Assembly (NCBI RefSeq): GCF_014640295.1
Contig: NZ_BMGR01000005.1
Span: 1 to 64,000, forward strand
Length of the DNA: 64,000 nucleotides
Reading direction: 5' to 3'
Source: Paenibacillus abyssi
Lineage (GTDB): Bacteria > Bacillota > Bacilli > Paenibacillales > Paenibacillaceae
Numbering within the stretch: position 1 is the first letter of the stretch; every line of letters starts with the position of its first letter. This document shows, piece after piece, positions 7,885-15,796 of the stretch. Below the pieces are notes generated by a model. The model was not told the origin of the DNA. It did not search any database and saw only the letters and a program-made list of their open reading frames with translations. The translations under genes and the position numbers were made by a program.

Positions 7885-9117
7885 TTACTCAGAGATAACG
7901 ATCATTTTGCTTTCGGATTTCCAATCTACTATAGTGCCAAGTGATTCACCAAGAAAGCGCAATGGAATGACCGTACGGCCGTCTACAACTTTTGCAGGAA
8001 CTTCAATCGTCACTTCTTGACCATTCACAATGGCCGTGGTACTGTCGATCGTCAATTGAATTGTGGTATCCCCATGTTGAATGGATACCTGCTGATTTGC
8101 GCCATCCCATTTAACATCCGCTCCAAGCGCTTCCGAGATCGCTCTGAACGGTACTAATGTACGTCCATTTTCAACAAACGGTTTAACGTCAAATTTTGGC
8201 ACAACGCCGTTTACAAACGCTTTGAGCTCTGTATTGCCGTTTTCTGCGAATGCTTTGTTTAACGCTTCAAAAACTTCAGGATGCTGCGGATTTAGTGCTG
8301 CTGCAGTCATAAGCTCCACTGTTGCCTCGTTATATTTACCTGCGCTAACCAGTTCTTCACCAAGTTTAAACCTTGCAACCGAGCTGGTTGGATTGGACTC
8401 GACCGCTTTTTCAAGATAAAGCTGTTTGTTCTCCGCGCTACCTTGGCTGCCTGCGAGCTCAGCTTGCAGCATGAAGGAGAGGTAGCTTTCCGGCGCAAGC
8501 TCTGCTAACAGCTCAGAAACCTCCTCAGCTTTACTCAGGTCGCCGCTGGCCAGATAAGTCAAAGCCAGTTCAACATACAGCGCTTGATTATTCGGATCAG
8601 TCTCTAAAGATTGCTCAAGCTCGTCAATCGCAGTATCAAAATCAACGCCTTGTTTCAATGTAAAAAGATTATTCTCCGCTTGTTGTTTTTCCAGATATTT
8701 ACCATAATCTGCTTTATCTAAGTTCGAACGAAAATCTGCCAAGCTCGAGAACATGTCGGCGACATCTTCAAAATCAAAATCAGAATCAAAATCAAACCCG
8801 GCAAAACTAGGAATAAAGTCTTCCCCGTCACCTAAGCGGGATTCGTAGTCATATGAATCATCATTGTCCGATTCATCGTATGAATCATCATAATCCTCAC
8901 TTCTCTCCTGATTGCCGGAATCGAAGTAATAGTCTGGAGCGCCCGAGTTACTTCCGGAATACACCGAGCTGCCAACCGTGTCTTCTTCAGATTTCGTTTC
9001 CGTTGTCACAGTGGTGCTGGAATCAGTTTGTGCTCCTGTACTGGCGGCATAACCGGTAGAAAGCGGGGTTACAGCCAGCAGTGCTGCTAAAGATAATACG
9101 GTGAGTTTTTGTTTCAT
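7885..9117 (-). CDS. exported TPR protein with copper-amine-oxidase-like stalk domain
   Basis: A 410-residue secreted protein. Signal peptide 1-25 ends in GYAAS; residues 30-110 are an acidic Ser/Asp/Tyr-rich linker; residues about 155-300 hold tetratricopeptide-like helical repeats (ALYVELALTYLASGDLSKA). The C-terminus (about 310-410) carries two copies of the copper amine oxidase N-terminal stalk motif (GRTLVPFRAISEALGADVKW and a second at GRTVIPLRFLGESLG). Such domains are common in Paenibacillus surface proteins and are not themselves enzymes. It probably acts at the wall as a scaffold. It is transcribed alone, between rsgI and the Tad operon. Confidence 0.82.
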   Translation of the reverse strand: MKQKLTVLSLAALLAVTPLSTGYAASTGAQTDSSTTVTTETKSEEDTVGSSVYSGSNSGAPDYYFDSGNQERSEDYDDSYDESDNDDSYDYESRLGDGEDFIPSFAGFDFDSDFDFEDVADMFSSLADFRSNLDKADYGKYLEKQQAENNLFTLKQGVDFDTAIDELEQSLETDPNNQALYVELALTYLASGDLSKAEEVSELLAELAPESYLSFMLQAELAGSQGSAENKQLYLEKAVESNPTSSVARFKLGEELVSAGKYNEATVELMTAAALNPQHPEVFEALNKAFAENGNTELKAFVNGVVPKFDVKPFVENGRTLVPFRAISEALGADVKWDGANQQVSIQHGDTTIQLTIDSTTAIVNGQEVTIEVPAKVVDGRTVIPLRFLGESLGTIVDWKSESKMIVISE

Positions 9118-9311
9118 TTAATACAACCTCCATTTTGGTTTAAGTTTGTTTGCTTAATTTAAAATACGACAGCTTATTTGTTGAAGTGGGGGTTGGTCGA
9201 CAAAATTAGACATTATTCTTCATTATTTTTTAAGAAATTTTTAGATATCTCAAGTTTCTATGGTTCGCTCTTATGTTATGGTGACTGACGCCTATGCCGG
9301 CTGTACATAAA

Positions 9312-9350
9312 AAATAACCTTACTTTGTACGAATACTAAAGTAAGGTTAT
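9312..9350 (-). terminator. Rho-independent terminator after rsgI
   Basis: Stem ATAACCTTACTTT / AAAGTAAGGTTAT around a loop of about 12 nt, followed on the minus strand by a run of T residues (ATTTTTTATG). It lies 15 bp past the rsgI stop and should end the sigI-rsgI transcript. The remaining DNA up to the next gene at 9117 is AT-rich and holds no gene. Confidence 0.85.
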
Positions 9351-9364
9351 GAATTGTTTATCAT

Positions 9365-10843
9365 TTATCTAGCTGCAGATGAAGAAGGCGGAGTGGATAC
9401 AGAATTCGCTGAGCCACCTCCAGCAGCCCCCGACGGACTGCTAGAGCTTGGCGGGCTACTCGAGCTCGATGAACCTCCTGAGTCTGATGAATCCGAGCCC
9501 GAAGAATTATCGGAGTCAGGTGTATTACCGGTGCCGGATGAATTGCCAGAGCCCGATGAACTGCCTGATCCAGATGAAGCACCAGTATCCGGCGGTCCCT
9601 CCGAGCCTGAAGCAGGGGCGGATGGCGCATCATCGCTTGACGGGCGATCAGAGCTGGATGGCGCCTCGAAATCTGATTGGGAATCGGTATCCGAAGGTGC
9701 CCCGGCATCCGATGGAACATCCGATCCTGATGGGATACCGGATTCAGAAGAGGCACCGTTATCTGCCGATCCATTAGTTACCGCTGGCGCATGTGATTCT
9801 GTCGGCCCGCTCGATCCCGATGGGATACCGGAGCCCTCCGACCCATTAGTTCCCGCTGGTTTACCTGATACTCCGGACACCCCGGACGTTCCGGATGGTT
9901 GCTTACGTGTCTTACTATTGTTCACATCCCGGGACTGGCTTGGTGAATCAGTTATACTCTGCTGCTGCCCTTCATTTTCAGTTGAAGGAACCGGCATCCC
10001 CTCTGTTTGGTTAGAAGACGATTCGACCGGAAACGTTTCTTCCGTTATGTCCGATTGCTCATCTAACGCTTGGTTTATCGCCGTTCCTGCGGATACAAAC
10101 CATTGTTCTTTGCTTATTCCTGCTTCTTGTAAAATTTGCGCGATTGACTCCGAAGCGGCTTTTTCCAGGCTCAATTGAATGCCCGACTGCCGCTCTGCCT
10201 GTTGGATCAAAAGCCATTTATTAAGAGAAAGGTTATGCTCCTTTGCTTGGTCATAAAATGCCTTGCTGGCTTGTTCCACTTTGATAAACCCGTCAATCTG
10301 TGCCGCCTGGAGGGTTTCAGCCACCGCAGCCTCGATCGATTTAGCGTCAAGCAGGGATTTCCCTCTTAGCTTTGCAGCAGTAACCATGATGATATTTTCC
10401 CTGTCTTTATGGATGTACCCTAGAGCTACTGATTGAGCGACGACCTGTTCAACTGCTTTTTGTACCGTCAGTTCTTCCGAAGGAAACTCATCTAGAACCT
10501 TCTCTGCATCCGGGTTTAGAGCATCGGCTTTTTTTACAAGGCCATCCGAATCCACATACAGCTCCAGACTGGGATTGATATCTATCGCAACGACATAATC
10601 ATATTTAGGTTGTAATTGCGACCACATGGTCAGACTCAACACAAGGAAGAAACAGGCTGCTGCAGCCCCATATATCCAAGGCGGTAACCGCCGTTTTTTA
10701 GGGTTGAGCGGAACAGTGATTCTTTCCCCTACCATTGGAAGCATCTTGGGAAGGGGAAGGTTGCGGAACTTGCCGTCATCACACATCACAACGATAAATT
10801 CATCGGTAATTCTAATGACAAGCCCTTTGGTCTCTTCCATCAT
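9365..10843 (-). CDS. rsgI: RsgI-like membrane anti-sigma factor with long disordered tail
   Basis: A 492-residue protein. Residues 1-50 are the cytoplasmic RsgI N-terminal domain that binds SigI (KGLVIRITDEFIVVMCDDG); about 56-74 is the single membrane helix; about 80-230 is the extracytoplasmic RsgI domain with the conserved VVAIDINPSLEL. Its Asn90-Pro91 bond corresponds to the one reported to self-cleave in clostridial RsgI proteins. From about 280 to 492 the protein is almost entirely Ser, Gly, Pro, Asp and Asn, with no carbohydrate-binding module. The start overlaps the sigI stop by ATGA. The tail is probably a wall-spanning linker. Confidence 0.9.
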   Translation of the reverse strand: MMEETKGLVIRITDEFIVVMCDDGKFRNLPLPKMLPMVGERITVPLNPKKRRLPPWIYGAAAACFFLVLSLTMWSQLQPKYDYVVAIDINPSLELYVDSDGLVKKADALNPDAEKVLDEFPSEELTVQKAVEQVVAQSVALGYIHKDRENIIMVTAAKLRGKSLLDAKSIEAAVAETLQAAQIDGFIKVEQASKAFYDQAKEHNLSLNKWLLIQQAERQSGIQLSLEKAASESIAQILQEAGISKEQWFVSAGTAINQALDEQSDITEETFPVESSSNQTEGMPVPSTENEGQQQSITDSPSQSRDVNNSKTRKQPSGTSGVSGVSGKPAGTNGSEGSGIPSGSSGPTESHAPAVTNGSADNGASSESGIPSGSDVPSDAGAPSDTDSQSDFEAPSSSDRPSSDDAPSAPASGSEGPPDTGASSGSGSSSGSGNSSGTGNTPDSDNSSGSDSSDSGGSSSSSSPPSSSSPSGAAGGGSANSVSTPPSSSAAR

Positions 10844-11583
10844 TTCGCCCTCCTTTCCAAATCGGGGAATGCAATGGACGATTTTAAGTGGGGCAGGTCA
10901 TTGGCCATGAGAATGACAATAAGGGCGATTAAATACTTTCTCCCGCGTTCGACTGTTTTCCTGCTAACATGAACAAACTCAAGCATTTGCTTAAGCGGCA
11001 GCTGCTTTGTCTTTACAAGAAATTCAACTAATTGGGGATATTTCATAAACTCATAAGCAATATGAATCAGATTATTTCTGGCATCTGATCGATCAGGAGA
11101 AGCAGCTTCCAATTCTTCGAAGTGAATGCCGAACTCCTCTAACCTGGTGCTATAGATAAAGATCTCATCCATTCGGTCTTGAATCTGCTTCTGTTCATTA
11201 TACTGATGCCAAGACTGCTTAATCTCAACGGAATTCGATTCGTATTCTTCACCCTCTGTAGCTTGCGGATTATAGTCCAGGCTCACCGCGACCTGCTGCC
11301 GGGCCTCTTTTCTAAAATAGTCAATGAGCCGCGATTGAATAATGAGCTTTGCATAACCGAAAAAATTCCCATTTTGCGAATGATCATATCGGTTAATTGC
11401 TTCATTAAATGCGATAAGGCTGATACTCATCTCATCATCATTCCATGAGATGATCCGTTTGCAAATGCTGGAGGTTACTCTTTCCAAAAACAGTTTATTA
11501 CCCCCGATGATTTCTTGTCGGACCTGCTCGTCTCCTCGCTGAGCTCTTCTAATCATATCTTTTAGAGCAGATTCTTCAAGCAT
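10840..11583 (-). CDS. sigI: RNA polymerase sigma factor SigI
   Basis: 247 residues from the ATG at 11583, chosen for its GGGGGAG site; the upstream in-frame extension lacks support. Region 2 is visible (NGNFFGYAKLIIQSRLIDYFRK) in two parts: NGNFFGYAKLI and IQSRLIDYFRK. The C-terminal region (QLPLKQMLEFVHVSRKTVER) is the SigI-type helix-turn-helix. SigI responds to heat or, in cellulolytic clostridia, to extracellular polysaccharides, held in check by RsgI, whose gene overlaps downstream. The pair forms a two-gene, probably autoregulated operon. Confidence 0.92.
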   Translation of the reverse strand: MLEESALKDMIRRAQRGDEQVRQEIIGGNKLFLERVTSSICKRIISWNDDEMSISLIAFNEAINRYDHSQNGNFFGYAKLIIQSRLIDYFRKEARQQVAVSLDYNPQATEGEEYESNSVEIKQSWHQYNEQKQIQDRMDEIFIYSTRLEEFGIHFEELEAASPDRSDARNNLIHIAYEFMKYPQLVEFLVKTKQLPLKQMLEFVHVSRKTVERGRKYLIALIVILMANDLPHLKSSIAFPDLERRAK

Positions 11584-11710
11584 TACGCACTCCCCCCTGA
11601 CGTTACATCTACTAATACGAATCAAGGTTTGCATAACTGTCCGTCCACAGACCCAAATCCAAAAAACTTTCCATTCCTACTAAAGTCCGTTTTTATAATA
11701 TCGGCGCATA

Positions 11711-11744
11711 CAGGATTTGCATTAATTAATTAATGGAAAACCTG
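11711..11744. promoter_or_regulatory. 34-bp palindrome in the sigI upstream region
   Basis: Two 17-bp arms match at 15 positions (left CAGGATTTGCATTAATT, right the reverse complement with two changes) and meet at the centre AATTAATT. It lies in the 328-bp divergent gap between sigI (minus) and the SRPBCC gene (plus), about 130 bp from sigI. Such symmetry suggests an operator or a cruciform, but no regulator is assigned. I found no convincing SigI-type promoter by eye. Confidence 0.45.
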
Positions 11745-11911
11745 TGTGGAAGTGGTCGATTCAGCCCGGGCAAATGCGCTTGAACGCTATTTTTAATTAA
11801 CGAAACGAGCAGAATCGCACAATAGCAATCGAAAAGAAACCTAGCTCCCGCTTAAATGTTATAATAGGTGCAGGATTTGAAAAAAATGAATGGGTATAAG
11901 GAGGTTATGTA

Positions 11912-12346
11912 ATGGGAACTGGTAATCAAGCAACGATAACCGTAGAAACGATCGTTCATGCTCCTGTTGAAAAAGTATGGGAATACTGGACGGAACCAAA
12001 GCATATCACCCAATGGAATAAAGCTTCCGATGAATGGCACACGCCATACGCCGAGAATGATCTTAAGGTTGGCGGTAAATTCGTCTCGAGAATGGAGTCC
12101 AAGGACGGCAGTTTGGGATTTGATTTTGGCGGAGTATACGACGAGGTGAACATGAACGAGAGCATCTCCTATACGATAGCCGATGGCAGAAAAGTGAAGA
12201 TCGTATTTATTCAACAAAATAACGGCACGAAAATCATCGAATCCTTCGAAGCGGAAGAGATTAACGGAATTGAGATGCAGCAAGCCGGTTGGCAGGCGAT
12301 TTTGGACAATTTCAAAACCTATGCGGAAACAGCCAACGAAGAATAA
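11912..12346 (+). CDS. SRPBCC/AHSA1 domain protein
   Basis: A 144-residue protein of the START-like fold, AHSA1 subgroup: ETIVHAPVEKVWEYWTEP at the N-terminus, then HITQWNKAS, a central Gly-rich strand (GGKFVSRME) and the C-terminal helix (GWQAILDNFKTYAE). These proteins form a hydrophobic cavity and bind unidentified lipids or small molecules. The family name comes from the Hsp90 activator Aha1, but no such role is implied. AAGGAGG precedes ATG. It is a single gene divergent from sigI and ends at a terminator. Confidence 0.88.
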   Translation: MGTGNQATITVETIVHAPVEKVWEYWTEPKHITQWNKASDEWHTPYAENDLKVGGKFVSRMESKDGSLGFDFGGVYDEVNMNESISYTIADGRKVKIVFIQQNNGTKIIESFEAEEINGIEMQQAGWQAILDNFKTYAETANEE

Positions 12347-12401
12347 GAAATTATCACAGCCTTGGAAGCGAATATCGGCATTCGCTTTGCTATGCACAAA
12401 A

Positions 12402-12437
12402 AAGAGCCTTCTCCGCTGTATCGGAGAAAGGCTCTAT
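12402..12437. terminator. bidirectional terminator
   Basis: Stem AGAGCCTTCTCCG / CGGAGAAAGGCTCT (one bulge) flanked by an A run on the left and TATTTTGT on the right. It serves the SRPBCC gene on the plus strand and the MFS gene on the minus strand, whose stop codon lies inside it. Confidence 0.85.
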
Positions 12438-13753
12438 TTTGTAAGTTTATGCGCGCTTCCCGGCGCTATGGTTACCGGCAGCGGCTTCCGTTCATGCGGA
12501 TGTCCGCCGTCCTCCTCCTCCATTTCCTGCTCTATCGCGTCCGGTTCCTCCTTAAGGGATTTCTGCACGAACGCGCTGAAAATCAGAAGAAACAGCGCAA
12601 TCAACCCGAAACCATAGGTCAGGCCAATTGCCGTCGAGAGCCCGCCGATAACAACGGGATTGGTAACCTGAACGACGCGGTTGGCCATCGTACGCAGGCT
12701 CATTCCCATCCCCTGCCGCTCGGACGGCACGGTTCTGGCCACCATAATGAGCGCCATCGGCTGATTGATGCCTGCGCATGCGCCCCAGGCGAACACAACA
12801 GCGGTAATAATCCATAATCCCGGTTCGAACATAAGGGCAATCAGGCAGGCGGAGCCGATCCACACGCTGCCGACCATGATCAGCCGATGGCCGAGCCGCC
12901 CAATCAACATCCCGACAAACGGACGGATGACGACGGAAGCGACTGCGCCGACCGAGAGCATCGTTCCGACCTGTGTGTTCGAATACCCGATGTTCGAGAG
13001 GTAAATCGGGAAGAACGTCCCTTTAATATCCACCAAAACAAAGAGCACCCCGTTAAATACAAGCGCCATCGTGAAGGAACGGTTCTGTTTCATCAGCGTC
13101 ACGCCGCTTCCGTAGCTTTTCCACAAGTTGAATGACACATCGGTTAAGGCGCCGCCCTCCTTATTCGAGGCAGGGATCAGAAAAGAAAAGGCCACCGAAA
13201 CGACGGAAAATAAGGCGAATACGATAAACACGAGCGTATAATTACCGAAATCGGACAACAGGCCGCCCAGCAGCGGTCCGCCGAATTGAGCCAAGGAGTT
13301 GACAAAGGCAAAGTTGGACAGCAGCGTATGGCTGCCATTACCCTTTGGCGCGCTTCTTGCGAGCTGCCCGGCGGAGGCCTGCAGCGCCCCCCAGCTGAGC
13401 AGGCTGCCCAGCCCGTTTAGCACCTGGCCGATCAAGATCGGCACGATCCAGGAGAACATCCCGCCGAGAACGTATAACAGGCCGCTGATTACCATAACCG
13501 CCGATCCAACAAACACCGCCTTGCGCGGCCCGATCCGATCTATGATTTGCCCCGCAGGCATCGCGAACAACACCGGAATAAAAGCATGCAGGGCCATCAG
13601 CGCACCCACCAAAGCGAGCGAATATCCCTCCGCATTAAAATAAAGAGCGACCATCGGGCGCAGCATGCTAAAGCCCAACCAATATAAGGTTGCTGAGACG
13701 AATAAAACGATGAGGCCCGCCCTTTTAAACACGTACGCTTCCCTCCAAATCAT
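12434..13753 (-). CDS. MFS transporter
   Basis: A 439-residue major facilitator protein with about 12 membrane helices. The A-like loop motif between helices 2 and 3 reads GQIIDRIGPRKAVFVG, and a second copy after helix 8 reads GMLIGRLGHRL. The C-terminal tail is acidic (EQEMEEEDGGHPHE). It is the last gene of the minus-strand amidohydrolase/transporter operon, 37 bp after an isochorismatase-fold gene. The substrate is unknown; export or uptake of a pathway intermediate is plausible. It resembles the MFS gene at 14515-15780 in motif pattern, so they may be paralogues. Confidence 0.85.
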   Translation of the reverse strand: MIWREAYVFKRAGLIVLFVSATLYWLGFSMLRPMVALYFNAEGYSLALVGALMALHAFIPVLFAMPAGQIIDRIGPRKAVFVGSAVMVISGLLYVLGGMFSWIVPILIGQVLNGLGSLLSWGALQASAGQLARSAPKGNGSHTLLSNFAFVNSLAQFGGPLLGGLLSDFGNYTLVFIVFALFSVVSVAFSFLIPASNKEGGALTDVSFNLWKSYGSGVTLMKQNRSFTMALVFNGVLFVLVDIKGTFFPIYLSNIGYSNTQVGTMLSVGAVASVVIRPFVGMLIGRLGHRLIMVGSVWIGSACLIALMFEPGLWIITAVVFAWGACAGINQPMALIMVARTVPSERQGMGMSLRTMANRVVQVTNPVVIGGLSTAIGLTYGFGLIALFLLIFSAFVQKSLKEEPDAIEQEMEEEDGGHPHERKPLPVTIAPGSAHKLTK

Positions 13754-13790
13754 GCCCCTTCAAAGATGAGAGCGTCAGCCTTTCCTCACT

Positions 13791-14498
13791 TCATACGTTC
13801 AAGGTCCGAGCTTCCGATCTCAGCTCCAAATGCTCCAATGCCTCATCGATATGCATCACATCGGCATATTTGTGGTGGAGATCGAACAGATTGACCTTGT
13901 GCGAAAGCATGCTGCGATCATAGCAGCACTCTTCCACCAGTGTCACATGATACCCGTAGGAATAGGCTTCCACCGCACTTGCGCGGACACAGCCGCTGGT
14001 CGATTCGCCGCAGACGATCAAGCTGTCCACGCCCATTTTCGTCAAGTATGCCGCAAGAGGGGTGCCGTAAAAGGCGCTTGCCCTGCTCTTGTAGATGATC
14101 AGGTCCTCCGGCTCCGGAGAAAAGGCTTCGAAAATGTCATAGGCATCATCCGTAATGTTTTTCAGCCTGCGGTTTGTCGAGCCGATTTTAGTCGGCGCTT
14201 TAGTGTGCTGGTCTCTAGTGGTATAGATGACCGGAATGCCTAATTCCCGCACTTTTTGGAACAGACGCTTGGTCGGCTCGATCGCCTCCCACGCATGAAT
14301 GCCGCAGGAGCTCGGGTACTCGCCCTGCAATTCAATGACCGGCTTGGGTCCTCCCTTGTAGCTGGCATTATAAAGGTCGATCGCAAGCAGCGCCGGACGC
14401 TTGCCGATAAAGGTTTCTCTGTGGTAAGGCTTGTAAATTTCCAGAATCTCCTCGCTTACGATATCTTTCCAGCAGTGATCTTCAAAGTCGTATTTCAT
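13791..14498 (-). CDS. isochorismatase-family cysteine hydrolase (amidohydrolase type)
   Basis: A 235-residue hydrolase with the Asp-Lys-Cys triad of the family: Asp41 in ALLAIDLYN, Lys137 in IIYKSRASAF and Cys170 in CGESTSGCVRASA. The ESTSGCVR nucleophile loop is typical of N-carbamoylsarcosine amidase and related C-N hydrolases rather than nicotinamidase or true isochorismatase. It shares triad spacing with the second hydrolase of this operon (21440-22153). GGAGG precedes ATG, and the gene sits 16 bp after an MFS gene. The likely role is hydrolysis of an amide or ureido compound taken up by the linked ABC importer. Confidence 0.85.
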   Translation of the reverse strand: MKYDFEDHCWKDIVSEEILEIYKPYHRETFIGKRPALLAIDLYNASYKGGPKPVIELQGEYPSSCGIHAWEAIEPTKRLFQKVRELGIPVIYTTRDQHTKAPTKIGSTNRRLKNITDDAYDIFEAFSPEPEDLIIYKSRASAFYGTPLAAYLTKMGVDSLIVCGESTSGCVRASAVEAYSYGYHVTLVEECCYDRSMLSHKVNLFDLHHKYADVMHIDEALEHLELRSEARTLNV

Positions 14499-14514
14499 CG
14501 TTTATTCCTCCATA

Positions 14515-15780
14515 TTATAGAATTCTCTCGTTCGATACTGTTTCTCTCAGATTGACCCCTGCTTGCCTGTGCTTCAGCCGGCTGTATGCGCCGAATCCGA
14601 GCATGGAGGCTAGCAGCACACCTCCCCCCGAGCAAAAGGCCAGCCCTAATCCAAGCGTATGACCGACCACCCCGAACAAGGCGGGTCCGGCAATTTGCGA
14701 GAAACGGTTGGCCAAAAGGCGCAGACCCATGACTTTGCCCCGTTCATTGCTTTGCGTATCATCCACCATGATCATCGTACTAACCGGCATATTGATGCCG
14801 ACAGCACAGCCAAGCACGAAAGAGATCAGCGCAATCATCAGAAGATGCCAATTCAGCAGCGGCAAAACGATCAAGGACAGCGCGGCAATGCAGCCCGCTC
14901 CGATGAGGATTCGTTCCTGGGAAAACCTCTTCATGAGCTGCCCCAGAAACGACCTGGAGATCAGGCTCGCCATGCCCCGCACGGACACCAATATCGAGAT
15001 AGCCAGCGCACTGTAGCCGAGCGAATCCAGGTAAAGCGGGAAAAAGCCCAGCCAGATCGATTGAATAAAATGAATCAGAAATGTCCCTACGAGACCGAAT
15101 TGAACACCCGGATGTTTGAATAAATGTGCTCCGTCCATATAACTTGCCACGATTTCCCGGGGCCGTACAAACTCCTTCATTCCGCCGCCTGACGATTGCT
15201 TCTTCACTGCATGGCGGCTGCGCCACCGGAAGGTTAAGCCGAAAACAAGCGCCGCGGCGAAGGATACGAGAAAGGCGGTACGATAACCCAATTCCGTCGT
15301 GCCTGACCAGCCCCACAGAACTCCGGATGTCACGAGCGCAACGATTCCGCCGCCGATTAACGGCCCTGCCATATTGCCTCCAGAGCACCATGCCGAATAA
15401 CGAGTAATGCTGCGGTCTCTTTCTTCCTTGCTTCCCTCTGAGACAATCACTTGAAGCGCGGAAGCCATAATCATCGTACCTGCTCCTATGAACAGCTGCG
15501 ACAGAGCCAGCAGCGGCAGGTTAGGGCTCCATACCATCACAAGCAGCGACAGTACAGTGATGGCATTGCCTCCGCCAAGCATTTTCACCGCGCCGATGCG
15601 GTCAATCATCTGGCCCACGGGCATGGCGATAAAGAGAGGGAAGACTGCTTTCAGCATGAGCATCATGCCGATTAGCGCGGTAGAAGCACCCAATTCCGCG
15701 GCATAGAGGGAGAAGAACGGCTGCGTCAGCGATATAATGCCGAAATGGATCCCGCCGCCAATTATGCCTAGTCGTCTCAA
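14515..15780 (-). CDS. MFS transporter
   Basis: 421 residues from a TTG at 15780, preferred because AAGGAGG lies 8 bp upstream and it avoids overlapping the ABC ATPase gene that ends at 15797. An ATG further upstream would lie inside that gene. About 12 membrane helices; the loop 2-3 motif reads GQMIDRIGAVKMLG. Substrate unknown. It is embedded between the fused ABC ATPase and an amidohydrolase gene, so probably moves a substrate or product of the same pathway. Confidence 0.83.
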   Translation of the reverse strand: MRRLGIIGGGIHFGIISLTQPFFSLYAAELGASTALIGMMLMLKAVFPLFIAMPVGQMIDRIGAVKMLGGGNAITVLSLLVMVWSPNLPLLALSQLFIGAGTMIMASALQVIVSEGSKEERDRSITRYSAWCSGGNMAGPLIGGGIVALVTSGVLWGWSGTTELGYRTAFLVSFAAALVFGLTFRWRSRHAVKKQSSGGGMKEFVRPREIVASYMDGAHLFKHPGVQFGLVGTFLIHFIQSIWLGFFPLYLDSLGYSALAISILVSVRGMASLISRSFLGQLMKRFSQERILIGAGCIAALSLIVLPLLNWHLLMIALISFVLGCAVGINMPVSTMIMVDDTQSNERGKVMGLRLLANRFSQIAGPALFGVVGHTLGLGLAFCSGGGVLLASMLGFGAYSRLKHRQAGVNLRETVSNERIL

Positions 15781-15796
15781 TACGTGTTCCTCCTTC

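Noticed and set aside
9354-10178. Long plus-strand open frame rich in Glu, Pro and Asp opposite rsgI
   Set aside because: It is the antisense shadow of the Ser/Gly/Pro repeat region; the rsgI frame has the domains, the ribosome site and the overlap with sigI.
13791-14498. Considered as nicotinamidase or true isochorismatase
   Set aside because: The nucleophile loop ESTSGCVR and operon context fit N-carbamoyl/amide hydrolases better; no siderophore or NAD salvage genes are nearby.
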